Program-made: the position numbers and the translations under genes
Source of the DNA: SB21 sp964415295
Lineage (GTDB): Bacteria > CLD3 > SB21
Length of the DNA: 33,404 bases
Direction of reading: 5' to 3'
NCBI GenBank assembly: GCA_964415295.1
Contig: CAYPYN010000014.1
Span: 1 to 33,404 of the forward strand
The notes under the pieces: model-generated
Databases searched by the model: none
Told to the model about the DNA's origin: nothing
The model's input: the letters and a program-made list of their open reading frames with translations, nothing else
Shown: positions 24,379-33,290 of the stretch, piece after piece
Layout: each line of letters starts with the position of its first letter
Position numbering within the stretch: the first letter of the stretch is position 1

Positions 24379-24431
24379 CCGGGAATCGTCGGCTTTCTGG
24401 ACAGGCGACGGCAGGACAAGGGGCAAGTGGT

Positions 24432-25406
24432 ATGAACGGACAGCGCGGAACCATGGTGGTGAGTCTGGATCTCGAGCTCTGCTGGGGACGGTTCGACAAG
24501 GTTCCCGTTTCCGCCTTGGAGGCGGATGCCCAAGAGGAGCGGGTTCAAATCAGGCGGTTGTTGGCATTGCTTGACCGGTACGAGATTCCCGCCACGTGGG
24601 CGATGGTAGGCCATTTGATGTTGCCCGGCTGTTCGCGCAAGGCCGGTGCGGCGCATGCCGACGTGATGCCGCGTCCCGCCTATTCGTGGTTCCCCAAGGA
24701 CTGGTACGTCCACGATCCCTGCACCCCGGCCGGGCACGCACCAGGGTGGTATGCCCCCGACATCCTCGCCTGGATCCGGGGGATGAAGGTGCGGCATGAA
24801 ATCGCGTCCCATTCCTTCGCGCACATCTATTACGGCGATCCGGAATGCAGCGCCGCGGCGGCACGAGCCGATCTGAGCGCAGCCGTGGCGGCGGCTGCAG
24901 ACCAATCGGTCTCGCTCAAGAGTTTTGTGTTCCCTCGCAATCAGGTGGGGCATCTCGAGGTGCTGCGTGAGCAGGGGATTCGCACCTATCGCGGCGCAGA
25001 TCCCACGCGGTTTCGCACCTTCAAGGGTATGCTGTACAAGACATTGAGCTTTCTCGATCAATTGCTGGGCCTGCCTCCCAAGGCCGTGCGACCGGAGGAA
25101 GTGATGCCGGGGCTCTGGAATATTCCAGGCAATCACTTCTACATGGCCCGTAACGGCATCCGGAAGCTGATCCCGATCGCCAGTCGCGTGTGGAAGGGCA
25201 AACAGGGGATCAGGCAGGCCGTCAAGACCGGCGGCGTCTATCACCTGTGGTTTCATCCGTTCAATTTGAATGCGGATGCCGATGCCATGCTGTCCGGCCT
25301 TGAGCGACTCTTTGCCTATGCCGACCGGCTGCGGGCGCAGGGTGTGCTCGAGATCGCGACCATGGATGAGTACGCAGCTCGACTGGCGGCGACGGACTTC
25401 GCCTAG
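24432..25406 (+). CDS. Polysaccharide deacetylase (NodB-fold)
   Basis: The 324-residue protein contains the CE4/NodB features: VVSLDLELCWG with Asp13, ATWAMVGHLML, the metal-binding HxxxH motif as SHSFAH (His127, His131), FVFPRNQVGHLEVL and a late YHLWFHPFNL with the catalytic-type His. It would remove N-acetyl groups from amino sugars. No signal peptide is visible, so the substrate may be a cytoplasmic lipid-linked or nucleotide sugar. Two starts are possible: GTG 24375, overlapping the previous stop, or ATG 24432, which I choose because it gives the normal family N-terminus. A free amine created here could be the acceptor for the acyl-transfer cassette further right (inference). Confidence 0.85.
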   Translation: MNGQRGTMVVSLDLELCWGRFDKVPVSALEADAQEERVQIRRLLALLDRYEIPATWAMVGHLMLPGCSRKAGAAHADVMPRPAYSWFPKDWYVHDPCTPAGHAPGWYAPDILAWIRGMKVRHEIASHSFAHIYYGDPECSAAAARADLSAAVAAAADQSVSLKSFVFPRNQVGHLEVLREQGIRTYRGADPTRFRTFKGMLYKTLSFLDQLLGLPPKAVRPEEVMPGLWNIPGNHFYMARNGIRKLIPIASRVWKGKQGIRQAVKTGGVYHLWFHPFNLNADADAMLSGLERLFAYADRLRAQGVLEIATMDEYAARLAATDFA

Positions 25407-25453
25407 TGCTCTCGGTTCCTCTCCAAATCGACGTTCGACTCTTAAGGGGCGCG

Positions 25454-26707
25454 ATGGTTTCCATCAAAATCGTGCATGTCACCACGGTGCCGCAGTCTCT
25501 CTTTTTTCTCCGGGGACAGGTCGGCTACATGAAGGAACGCGGTTTTGACATTCACGGCCTGTCATCGCCTGGTGAGTTCTTGACGAGGTTCGCCGAGCAA
25601 GAACAGGTGCCGGTCTATCCGGTGGAGATGCCGCGGCGTATCACTCCTTTGCGGGATCTCGTTGCGGTGGCCGGAATTTGGAGAGTGCTGCGGACCATTC
25701 GGCCTCAGATCGTTCATGCCCATACACCGAAGGGCGGCGTACTGGGGATGGTCGCGGCCTGGCTGGCTCGCACTCCCGTGCGCATGTATCACATGCGCGG
25801 CTTGCCCTTTACGACCGCATCCGGCTGGAAGCGGATGCTGCTGATCTGGAGCGAACGGATCTCCTGCGGTCTTGCCCATCAGGTGTTCTGTGTGAGTGCG
25901 TCGATTCGTCAGGTAGCCTTGGAGACCGGGCTCTGTCGGCCGGCCAAGATCGCCGTCTTGGCGCGAGGGAGCGGGAACGGAGTCGATGCGACCCAGCGTT
26001 TCAACGGTACGCAGGTGGTGTCGCTACGAGAGGAGACGAGAAAGCGGTACGGCATTCCGGCCGACGCGCTGGTCGTAGGGTTCATCGGCCGCATCGTGCG
26101 CAACAAGGGCATCGTCGAATTGGCCGGAGCCTGGACGCGACTGCGGGAAGCGTTCCCGCAACTCCATCTGTTACTCGTCGGACCCTACGAACCGCAAGAT
26201 CCCATCCCTCCCGAGGTCGACGCCGGGTTGCGTCAGGATCCACGGGTGCACCTCATCGGCGAAGAATGGAATACCCCGCCCTTGTACGCCGCCATGGATG
26301 TCCTGGCGTTGCCGACCTACCGCGAAGGGTTTCCGAATGTGTTGTTGGAGGCGGCCGGAATGATGGTCCCGGTCGTGGCGACTCGCGTGCCGGGCTGCGT
26401 GGACGCGGTGCAGGACGGGGTCACCGGGCAGTTGGTGCCACCCTTCGATCCTGAGCGGCTGGCGGCGGCTCTCAAGGCTTATCTCGCCGATCCCGAGCTG
26501 CGCCGTCGACATGGCGCGGCGGCTCGCGAGTGGGTCCTGCATGAATTCCGTCCGCAGGGCATCTGGCAGGCCCTGCATGACGCCTATGTGCACTGTTTGC
26601 GAGGCAAGGGATTGCTTTCGGCGGATCAGTCGGAAAACGAAGGAACTCAATCGGTTCCGCCGGGGGTGCCCGCAGAAACGCGCGCCTCCGGTGCAGGGAA
26701 TCGATAA
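25454..26707 (+). CDS. GT4 glycosyltransferase (CapM/PglA-like)
   Basis: The 417-residue enzyme has the CapM/PglA-type pattern: IVHVTTVPQSLFFLRGQ at the N-terminus, HAHTPKGGVLGM, a MRGLPF segment, LARGSGNGVDATQRF, GFIGRIVRNKGIVEL and the EX7E region LPTYREGFPNVLLEAAGM. In PglA-like enzymes the acceptor is the first, undecaprenyl-linked amino sugar, so this may be the second step of repeat unit assembly, after the PglC-like transferase at 27983. ATG 25454 is preceded by AAGGGG; the frame is open to 25406 without a better site. The 40-residue C-terminal tail is low in conservation. Confidence 0.88.
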   Translation: MVSIKIVHVTTVPQSLFFLRGQVGYMKERGFDIHGLSSPGEFLTRFAEQEQVPVYPVEMPRRITPLRDLVAVAGIWRVLRTIRPQIVHAHTPKGGVLGMVAAWLARTPVRMYHMRGLPFTTASGWKRMLLIWSERISCGLAHQVFCVSASIRQVALETGLCRPAKIAVLARGSGNGVDATQRFNGTQVVSLREETRKRYGIPADALVVGFIGRIVRNKGIVELAGAWTRLREAFPQLHLLLVGPYEPQDPIPPEVDAGLRQDPRVHLIGEEWNTPPLYAAMDVLALPTYREGFPNVLLEAAGMMVPVVATRVPGCVDAVQDGVTGQLVPPFDPERLAAALKAYLADPELRRRHGAAAREWVLHEFRPQGIWQALHDAYVHCLRGKGLLSADQSENEGTQSVPPGVPAETRASGAGNR

Positions 26708-26717
26708 GGGAACTGCG

Positions 26718-27983
26718 ATGGACGCGGCAGACGTGGGCAAAGCAAGTGGAATGGGATCGACTGCGGCGGTAGCGCCGGCGCGGCGGCGCATTTCCAGGCT
26801 GGCGCTGGTCGTGGGGCTGTTATTGACCGCGCTGGTGGGGGGCGCGCTGCTCGAAATCGTGTCTTATCTCTATTTGCGCATGGCGGAGGGCTACGACGGC
26901 GAGCACCTGATGATGCACCAATTCGACGATTACAAGAACATTCACCCGACGCCGCACTATCAGGACACTCGGGGCGTGATGCACAACGCCCAGGGTTTTC
27001 GCCGCGCCGAGGACGTGCCGATGGAGAAACCGGCCGGCACGTACCGCATTTTCCTGATGGGCGGATCGACCGCCTACGGGCTCGGGTCCTTGTCCCCGCA
27101 AGGCCATCAGAAGTATCCCGTGCTGAAGAACAGCGAAACGATCGACCACTATCTGGAGGGCTACCTGAAGGACCTGCTGCCCTCTCGTCGCATCGAGGTG
27201 ATCAACGCGGCCATTCCTAGCCACTCCAGCCACCATCATCTTATCTATCTGAATCAGACGATCCTGAAATACCATCCCGACATGGTGGTGTTCATCGACG
27301 GCTACAACGACTATTACCCGTGGGAGCGCGGGTACGATCAATTCCGCGACTACCCCTATCGGCAATGGTCCCATCTCTATCTCGACGAACCGTCGCTCAA
27401 GGCGTGGGCCGGATACACGGGCTTTTGGCTCTATCGGAAGAGTCACTTCGTGTACCTGGCCGGAAAAAAACTGCGTCCGCTCTGGTGGGCCATTCAGAAC
27501 CTGCGTCCGCAGCCGCGACGTGAACTCAACGTGGAGGAGGCGCTGCGAAATCTCGAGGGCAATGCGGAAGGCAACTTCCTTCGCATGGTGGAACGAGACG
27601 CCCTCATCCTCAATCACGAGGGCATCGTTCCGGTCTTTACGTTGCAACCGGATCTCTTGTTCGAACAGCGAAAGGTGCTGACGGACTTCGAACAGCGATT
27701 GTCGGCGGAAGTCGATCAGGCGCAGCCGATCAACTACCGGCAATTCAAGAATCGAGCGCGCCCCTTCGTGACCGCCAAGCTGCAGCAGGTCACAGCGGCA
27801 CAGGACGCGCCGTTCATCGACATGACGGACATCCTCGGCGAGATCAAGGACGATGCCTTTACGGACGATTGCCACCTGACGCCGACGGCGAACGAGACAG
27901 TGGCGCGGTACATCGGGCATCGCATCGCGCCGCTCATTACCGCCTCGATCGAGCGAAAGGAAAAGGGGGGCCGAGCCTCGTGA
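26718..27983 (+). CDS. SGNH/GDSL hydrolase-like membrane protein
   Basis: Residues 25-55 form a single membrane segment near the N-terminus (LALVVGLLLTALVGGALLEI). The SGNH blocks are FLMGGSTAYGLG (Ser117), INAAIPSHSSHHH, VVFIDGYNDYYPWERG with the block III Asn, and DDCHLTPTANE, which supplies the Asp-x-x-His of the triad (DDCH). The triad looks complete, unlike the SGNH protein at 17433. The catalytic domain should face the periplasm, suggesting acetylation or deacetylation of the polymer. AAGGGAAC precedes ATG 26718, 10 bases after the GT4 gene, and the stop overlaps the next start. Confidence 0.82.
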   Translation: MDAADVGKASGMGSTAAVAPARRRISRLALVVGLLLTALVGGALLEIVSYLYLRMAEGYDGEHLMMHQFDDYKNIHPTPHYQDTRGVMHNAQGFRRAEDVPMEKPAGTYRIFLMGGSTAYGLGSLSPQGHQKYPVLKNSETIDHYLEGYLKDLLPSRRIEVINAAIPSHSSHHHLIYLNQTILKYHPDMVVFIDGYNDYYPWERGYDQFRDYPYRQWSHLYLDEPSLKAWAGYTGFWLYRKSHFVYLAGKKLRPLWWAIQNLRPQPRRELNVEEALRNLEGNAEGNFLRMVERDALILNHEGIVPVFTLQPDLLFEQRKVLTDFEQRLSAEVDQAQPINYRQFKNRARPFVTAKLQQVTAAQDAPFIDMTDILGEIKDDAFTDDCHLTPTANETVARYIGHRIAPLITASIERKEKGGRAS

Positions 27984-28594
27984 TGGTTGATCGGTGGGAT
28001 AAATGGGTGCTGGACTTGACCCTCATCCTCCTGGCTGCGCCGATTGCCTTGCCGCTTCTGGCAGCACTTGCGCTGGCGACATGGGCTATTCAGGGCTCGC
28101 CCGTGTTGTTCCGCCAGCAGAGGCCAGGCCTCCACGGAAAACCCTTCACTATCTATAAGTTCCGCACCATGCGTCAGCTCCCTCCCGGGGTCGCAGCCGA
28201 CGCGAAATCGGACGGGCAGCGGCTGACAAGGTTCGGGAAGCTGCTCCGGAGCACGAGTCTCGATGAACTGCCAGAATTGATCAACGTCCTCAAGGGCGAC
28301 ATGAGCCTCGTCGGTCCGCGGCCCCTGCTCATGCAATACCTCGACCGTTATACCCCGGAGCAACAACATCGGCATGATGTCTTACCGGGGATCACAGGGT
28401 GGGCCCAAATCAACGGCCGGAACGCACTCACCTGGGAACAGAAGTTCGACCTCGATCTCTGGTATGTCGCGCATCATTCGTTCTGGGTCGACGTGAAGAT
28501 CCTGGCTCTGACGTTGTGGAAAGTCATCCGTCGCGAGGGGATCCAGCACCCCGGTCAAGTGATCATGGAAGAGTTCAAAGGCTATCGCAATTGA
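27983..28594 (+). CDS. PglC-type phosphoglycosyl transferase (initiating sugar transferase)
   Basis: The 203-residue protein is the short, monotopic form of bacterial sugar transferases (PF02397): one N-terminal hydrophobic helix (about residues 8-34), a YKFRTMR motif, the catalytic Asp-Glu in STSLDELPELINVLKGDMS, SLVGPRPLL and GITGWAQINGRN, then FDLDLWYVAHHS. It transfers a phosphosugar from a UDP-sugar to undecaprenyl phosphate, the first step of repeat unit assembly. Related PglC enzymes use diacetylated amino sugars, which suits the deacetylase and NeuD-like proteins nearby. The ATG overlaps the previous stop (TGATG). It ends the polysaccharide operon proper; a 189-base gap follows. Confidence 0.9.
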   Translation: MVDRWDKWVLDLTLILLAAPIALPLLAALALATWAIQGSPVLFRQQRPGLHGKPFTIYKFRTMRQLPPGVAADAKSDGQRLTRFGKLLRSTSLDELPELINVLKGDMSLVGPRPLLMQYLDRYTPEQQHRHDVLPGITGWAQINGRNALTWEQKFDLDLWYVAHHSFWVDVKILALTLWKVIRREGIQHPGQVIMEEFKGYRN

Positions 28595-28783
28595 CGGCCG
28601 TCTCCCGCTAATCGCTCACAACCCGACAGGCGCCCGAAAGCCCGCAGCGACCGTATGGATGGGCGTCGCCATGCCAGGGGATCCGCACTGCGGCGTGCGC
28701 CGCTGACTGCTTGATCCATCGCAGTTCTGTGTACACCGGTTCCGTCGTCGGCCACCCGATATTTTTGGCAAAGGAAGGTCCCT
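28595..28783. other. Gap between polysaccharide operon and acyl cassette
   Basis: These 189 bases hold a short hairpin (GCGGC/GCCGC, 28690-28703) without a T-run and an 8-bp GTGTACAC palindrome. I found no convincing promoter, but the break in otherwise near-contiguous genes suggests a separate transcript start for the cassette. Confidence 0.35.
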
Positions 28784-29806
28784 ATGAAAACTCACTCGTT
28801 CGGCGATGCGGTTGAAGTATTCGCGACCAGCCCCCAGTCTGCGGAAAGCACTACGGATGCGTATGTGAAGGAAGTCATCGACGTGGCGCAATGGAGCGAG
28901 CAGGAAGGATGCACGGGCACGCTCGTCTATACCGACAATCGGCTGGCTGATCCCTGGCTGGTCGCGCAGATCATTCTGCAGAACACGAAGACCCTCTGTC
29001 CGCTCGTGGCAGTGCAACCTCTCTACATGCATCCCTATGCGGTGGCCAAGATGGTCAGCACCCTGGCCTTCCTGCATGGGCGACGGGTGTATCTGAACAT
29101 GGTCGCCGGTGGGTTCGCGTACGATCTCAAGACGCTCAAGGACGCGACACCTCATGATAAGCGGTATGATCGATTGCGCGAGTACACGCACGTCATCAAG
29201 GCCCTGCTCTCCGGAGGCACGGTCACGTTCCAGGGCGAGTATTATGCGGTGGACAATCTCCGCCTGACCCCTGCCTTGCCGCCGGAGCTGTTTCCTGGAA
29301 TTTTCCTGTCGGGTTCATCCGAAGCGGGGCTCGATTGCTGCCGCGCCTTGGGTGCCACCGCCATCAAATATCCGAAGGCGCCGAACGAAGAGATGAATGC
29401 GCTCGACGGGCTTGAGAAGGCCGGGATCAGAATCGGTGTCATCGCGCGACCCGAAGAAGACGTGGCCTGGAACGTGGCCTACAAACGGTTTCCGGAAGAC
29501 CGAAAAGGGCAGTTAGCCCACCAATTGACGATGAAGGTATCGGATTCCACCTGGCACAAGCAGTTGTCCGAGTTGGCGGAGAGCAAGACGGTCGACCGCA
29601 ATCCCTACTGGCTGGTGCCCTTCCAGAACTACAAGACCTTCTGTCCCTATCTCGTGGGCGGCTATGAGACCGTGGCACGGGAGATCGCTCGGTATATCGG
29701 CGCGGGGTACCGGAGTTTCATCCTGGATATTCCGCCCGACAAGGAGGAACTGCGGCACACAGGTATTGCGTTTCAACAGGCCTGGACTCTCGCTGAAAAG
29801 GGGTGA
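28784..29806 (+). CDS. Luciferase-like flavin-dependent monooxygenase (SsuD-like LLM)
   Basis: The 340-residue protein has the bacterial luciferase-like fold signature of the alkanesulfonate-monooxygenase group: LVYTDNRLADPWLVAQ, VYLNMVAGGFAYDL (about 105-118), HDKRYDRLREY (about 125-135), FQGEYYAVDN and FPGIFLSGSSEAG. Such enzymes use reduced FMN and oxygen to oxidise small molecules; those in NRPS-type clusters act on carrier-bound amino acids. No flavin reductase is present. AAAGGAAGG precedes the ATG. It is followed after 4 bases by the adenylation gene, so it probably belongs to that pathway and not to sulfur metabolism (inference). Confidence 0.85.
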   Translation: MKTHSFGDAVEVFATSPQSAESTTDAYVKEVIDVAQWSEQEGCTGTLVYTDNRLADPWLVAQIILQNTKTLCPLVAVQPLYMHPYAVAKMVSTLAFLHGRRVYLNMVAGGFAYDLKTLKDATPHDKRYDRLREYTHVIKALLSGGTVTFQGEYYAVDNLRLTPALPPELFPGIFLSGSSEAGLDCCRALGATAIKYPKAPNEEMNALDGLEKAGIRIGVIARPEEDVAWNVAYKRFPEDRKGQLAHQLTMKVSDSTWHKQLSELAESKTVDRNPYWLVPFQNYKTFCPYLVGGYETVAREIARYIGAGYRSFILDIPPDKEELRHTGIAFQQAWTLAEKG

Positions 29807-29810
29807 CCAT

Positions 29811-31418
29811 ATGGAGATACAGCAACCGATAGGCGGCCCCCTGAGGGGGTTTCTGGAATCCACGCGGAGAGTCGGATCGAGGCCGGCCCTCTTCGTCGAC
29901 GGCAAGGTGCACTCCTACGAGGACCTGGGCCGCTTGGCCGGAAACATCGCGACGACGATTCGCAAGACCTCTCCCCCTTCCATGCCGCTCGTGGCGTTGC
30001 TGGCTCACCGGAGTCTCACAGCCTATGCGGGGGTGTTGGGGATCCTGGGTGCGGGCAAGGGCTACGTGCCGCTCAATCCCAAGCTGCCGACCGAACGGCT
30101 CTTGCGGATCTTGACGTTGGCCGGCCCCGATACCCTCGTTGTCGGCAAGGAGGCGAAAAAACATCTGGAACTGCTGCTCCCGAAGCTACCCCAACGGACC
30201 AGCATCATCTGTCCGGACTTGGAGGACCTCGAGAGCGTGAGCCTGGCGCATCCTCAACACCAGTTCGTGGTCGGAAGCGCCATGGCGGAGGGGAGCCTTA
30301 CCGACGGGTCGTCACGGGAGGGAAACGACCCGATTGCGTACCTGCTGTTTACGTCGGGAAGCACCGGTGATCCTAAGGGGGTACCGGTTCGGCAGAGCAA
30401 CCTGGCGGCCTACGTCGGGTACATTGCCGATCGGTATGGAGTCACGGAGGAAGATCGCTTCTCGCAGATGTTCGAGATGAGCTTTGATTTGAGCGTCCAT
30501 GACATGTTTGTCTGTTGGGAACGGGGCGCCTGCCTCTATGCCATGCCGGACCATACCGTCATGGCGCCATCCAAGTTCATTCGAGACCATGGGATCACGA
30601 TGTGGTTTTCCGTCCCGTCGGTGATCGGGGTCATGGAGAAACTCGGGATGCTGAAGCCTGGGGCGTTCCCGACGTTGCGCGGAAGCCTGTTTTGCGGAGA
30701 GCCGTTGTTGAGCCGGCACGCACAGGCCTGGCAGGAGGCGGCGCCGAATTCCTTCGTTGAAAATCTCTATGGGCCGACGGAGGCGACCATCGCCATCACG
30801 CACTATCGCTGGACTCCCGCCACGTCGCCGGCTCTAAGCAAAGCGGGGATTACGCCCATCGGCCAGGCTTTTCTCGGCCAGGCCACCTGTGTGGTCGATG
30901 CCGAGCTCCGGTCGGTGGCGGCAGGGGAGAACGGCGAGCTCTGTCTCTCCGGATCCCAGGTTACACAAGGATATTGGAACAATCCCGAACAGACCAGGAA
31001 GCAGTTCGTAACCCTGCCCGACAGGGGCGATCAAGTCTGGTATCGAACGGGTGATCTGGTCATGGAAGATCAGGACGGCTGTCTCCAATATCTCGGCCGT
31101 ATCGATCACCAAGTAAAAATTCGTGGCCACCGGGTTGAGTTGCCGGAAGTTGAGTTTACCCTTCGCGAAGCGTCGAGGTCGCAACAGGTGGCCGCGCTGG
31201 CTTGGCCGGTGAAGGAAGGACTGGCCGAGGGAATCGTGGCATTCGTCGCCGGCGGAGCCGAGGGCGAGGCCGGAGCCATTCTGCAACATTGTCGGCGGGT
31301 CTTGCCCGATTACATGGTGCCGAGTCAGATCAGGTTTCTGGAGCACTTACCGTTGAACGTGCATGGAAAGACGGATCGATTGAAGTTGCGTGAACTATTG
31401 AAGGAGGAACCACGATGA
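29811..31418 (+). CDS. Stand-alone amino-acid adenylation domain (NRPS/DltA type)
   Basis: The 535-residue enzyme has all major adenylation motifs: A3 LLFTSGSTGDPKG (178-190), A4 FDLSVHDMF (225-233), A5 NLYGPTEAT (318-326), A7 YRTGDL (411-416), A8 LGRIDHQVKIRGHRVE (428-443) and A10 NVHGKTDR with Lys520. The conserved Asp226 (A4), which binds the alpha-amino group, points to an amino acid substrate. My hand alignment to the gramicidin synthetase model gives a pocket code of about D-L-H-F-L-C-L-I-A-K, which I do not recognise. There is no condensation or thioesterase domain. It should load the carrier protein encoded directly downstream with a 4-base overlap. Confidence 0.9.
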   Translation: MEIQQPIGGPLRGFLESTRRVGSRPALFVDGKVHSYEDLGRLAGNIATTIRKTSPPSMPLVALLAHRSLTAYAGVLGILGAGKGYVPLNPKLPTERLLRILTLAGPDTLVVGKEAKKHLELLLPKLPQRTSIICPDLEDLESVSLAHPQHQFVVGSAMAEGSLTDGSSREGNDPIAYLLFTSGSTGDPKGVPVRQSNLAAYVGYIADRYGVTEEDRFSQMFEMSFDLSVHDMFVCWERGACLYAMPDHTVMAPSKFIRDHGITMWFSVPSVIGVMEKLGMLKPGAFPTLRGSLFCGEPLLSRHAQAWQEAAPNSFVENLYGPTEATIAITHYRWTPATSPALSKAGITPIGQAFLGQATCVVDAELRSVAAGENGELCLSGSQVTQGYWNNPEQTRKQFVTLPDRGDQVWYRTGDLVMEDQDGCLQYLGRIDHQVKIRGHRVELPEVEFTLREASRSQQVAALAWPVKEGLAEGIVAFVAGGAEGEAGAILQHCRRVLPDYMVPSQIRFLEHLPLNVHGKTDRLKLRELLKEEPR

Positions 31419-31687
31419 GGACAGCGCAGGAAGAAGCATTGGCGAAACATCTCACTGAATGGGTGAAGCAGGGACGGGGAACGGTCGGAGCGGATCTGCC
31501 GGAATTTTCCGAGGACACCGACTTGATTGCGGCCGGGATTTTGGACTCCCGGGGATTCATAGAAATGATGCTTGAAGTCGAGCAACAGACGGGCAATCGG
31601 ATCGATTTGAACGATGTCGACCCGAGCGAATTCACCACGATCAGGGGCCTGTGCCGTTGCGCCGTGTCGCAAGGTTCACCCTGCTGA
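31415..31687 (+). CDS. Peptidyl/acyl carrier protein
   Basis: The 90-residue acidic protein has the phosphopantetheine site GILDSRGFIEMML with Ser45, followed by the conserved acidic loop and ID-LNDVDPSEF typical of carrier proteins. Helix layout and length fit. The ATG overlaps the adenylation gene stop (ATGA), the same tight coupling as in dltA/dltC-type pairs. No phosphopantetheinyl transferase is seen here, so a housekeeping enzyme must activate it. The C-terminal CRCAVSQGSPC carries three Cys residues, unusual for a carrier protein. Confidence 0.88.
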   Translation: MRTAQEEALAKHLTEWVKQGRGTVGADLPEFSEDTDLIAAGILDSRGFIEMMLEVEQQTGNRIDLNDVDPSEFTTIRGLCRCAVSQGSPC

Positions 31688-31700
31688 AAGGAACGGTACC

Positions 31701-32516
31701 ATGAATAAAATCGTCGAAACATACTCGCGCTTGGCGGATGAATACCGTCGGGACGAGGCGTCACAATCCTGTTGGTTTCTGGCTGCGGAAAAGGCGTTGG
31801 CTGCGATCGAACTCAAGGATCGCTACCGGACGGTCGCCGATATCGGCTGCGGGACCGGCCGGGCCCTCTGCGAGTTGGCGTCTCGTGGAGGAGACGACCG
31901 CCGGTTTATCGGCGTGGAGCCGGCCGACAACATGCGAGCGTTGGCCGCCGAATTGGCGCGCGGGCAAGCCAACATCCGCCTGTTTAACGGGTCATTCGAG
32001 CAGATCCCGTTGGAGTCGAAGAGTATCGACTACCTGTACAGCATTTTAGCCTTTCATTGGACGACGAACCTCACCCGCTCGGCGGAGGAGGTGGCGCGTG
32101 TGCTCAAGGACGACGGCGACATGGACCTGTTCTTCATTGGCCGCAACAACGGGTATGAATTCATTCGCAAAACGACGCCGGTCTTCTTGAAATATATGGG
32201 GCCGGTGGCGTTGCTGCGGTCGGCGGGGATGCGCCAGCAGTTGACGAAGGATGAGGCGCAACAGCTGTTCAGTAAGGCCTTTGCGGGACGAGAGGTGACG
32301 GTGGAGGAATCCCACGACACCTACTTCGATACCCTGGAGGGCCATTGGACCTGGTGGGTGCGCATCGAGGGCCAACTGGTCGACATTCCGGCCGAGAAAC
32401 GGGCCGATTGCGACCGTGCGGTGAAGGATGCCATTGCCGCTCTTCAGACTCCTGAAGGCATCCCCTACACGATCCACATGTTGCGCGTAAAAGTCCGCAA
32501 CCAGGCGGGCGCGTAG
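31701..32516 (+). CDS. Class I SAM-dependent methyltransferase
   Basis: The 271-residue protein shows the classic motif I VADIGCGTGRAL (45-56), the acidic residue ending strand 2 (GVEPADN) and ILAFHWTTNLTRSAEEVARVLKDDG, which corresponds to the methyltransferase type 11 post-III region. AAAGGAAC precedes ATG 31701. Placed 13 bases after the carrier protein gene, it probably methylates the carrier-bound intermediate or the final amide-linked group. Substrate unknown. Confidence 0.87.
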   Translation: MNKIVETYSRLADEYRRDEASQSCWFLAAEKALAAIELKDRYRTVADIGCGTGRALCELASRGGDDRRFIGVEPADNMRALAAELARGQANIRLFNGSFEQIPLESKSIDYLYSILAFHWTTNLTRSAEEVARVLKDDGDMDLFFIGRNNGYEFIRKTTPVFLKYMGPVALLRSAGMRQQLTKDEAQQLFSKAFAGREVTVEESHDTYFDTLEGHWTWWVRIEGQLVDIPAEKRADCDRAVKDAIAALQTPEGIPYTIHMLRVKVRNQAGA

Positions 32517-32533
32517 GTGGCGCGATTGGATGC

Positions 32534-33241
32534 ATGGCTATGAAAACACTCTTCATCGTCGGTGCAGGCGGATTGGGGAAGGAAGTCGTGGACATCGTTC
32601 AGTCGTCTTCCGAGGCGGCGGAGTACGCACTGGCGTTCATCGATGACACCATCGCGCCGGGGACGATCGTCCATGGGATTGAGGTCGTCGGCGCTCGGGC
32701 CTTCCTGAGAGCGGTCGATCCCGAGCAATCGGCGGTGTGTGTCGCCATCGGCAGTCCAGCGGTCCGCCGCGACCTTATCGGAGAGATCGAAGGCTGGGGG
32801 CTACCGCTTCCGGCGATCGTGGACGCGTCCGCCCTGATCCGGCCGTCTGTCGTGCTGGGTCCCGGCGTGATCGTCGGGGCCCGGGCCTTTCTGAGCACTC
32901 AGAGTGTGATCGGTGCCCATGCGGTGATCAATCCGGGGGTGCTTTTGGGGCATGACGTCGTGATCGGACCCTATGCCGTCATCGGAGGGGGCGCGATGTT
33001 GTCCGGCGGGGCGAAGGTGGGCGAAGGGGCTTTGATCGGAGCCGGAGCCTCCGTGCTCTTGAATACGTCAGTCGGGGATTGGGCAACGGTCGGCATGGGA
33101 GCCGCCGTCTATGCCGCTGTGGAAAACGGCGTCACAGTGCTTGGAAATCCAGCCAGGGCTCTCCCGGTCGTGCGGAAGAAGGGCGAAGGGGCCGGCACGG
33201 CTCCCGGGACCGCTACGAACGCCGCGCCGGCGGTGCCGTAG
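32534..33241 (+). CDS. NeuD/PglD-like sugar N- or O-acyltransferase
   Basis: The 235-residue protein begins with the PglD-type Rossmann part (IVGAGGLGKEVVDIV, 8-22) and continues from about residue 95 with hexapeptide repeats of a left-handed beta-helix. His140 in NPGVLLGHDVVIG corresponds to the catalytic His of PglD. PglD acetylates the 4-amino group of a UDP-amino sugar, and relatives transfer other acyl groups. Here it could transfer acetyl-CoA or the amino-acid group made by the upstream cassette. The C-terminus has an Ala/Gly/Pro-rich tail of about 20 residues. ATG 32534 or 32540 are both possible. Confidence 0.87.
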   Translation: MAMKTLFIVGAGGLGKEVVDIVQSSSEAAEYALAFIDDTIAPGTIVHGIEVVGARAFLRAVDPEQSAVCVAIGSPAVRRDLIGEIEGWGLPLPAIVDASALIRPSVVLGPGVIVGARAFLSTQSVIGAHAVINPGVLLGHDVVIGPYAVIGGGAMLSGGAKVGEGALIGAGASVLLNTSVGDWATVGMGAAVYAAVENGVTVLGNPARALPVVRKKGEGAGTAPGTATNAAPAVP

Positions 33242-33290
33242 GGCTCTGGGCGGTTCCGTCATAGCGGTTCGGTTGGACGGGGGTGTTGCG

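Noticed and set aside
24171..25256. 361-codon minus-strand open frame
   Set aside because: Antisense to the CheR-like and deacetylase genes, which have recognisable motifs.
26820..27920. 366-codon minus-strand open frame
   Set aside because: Antisense to the second SGNH gene, with a complete set of SGNH motifs on the other strand.
28690..28703. Terminator after the PglC-like gene
   Set aside because: Only a 5-bp stem and no T-run.
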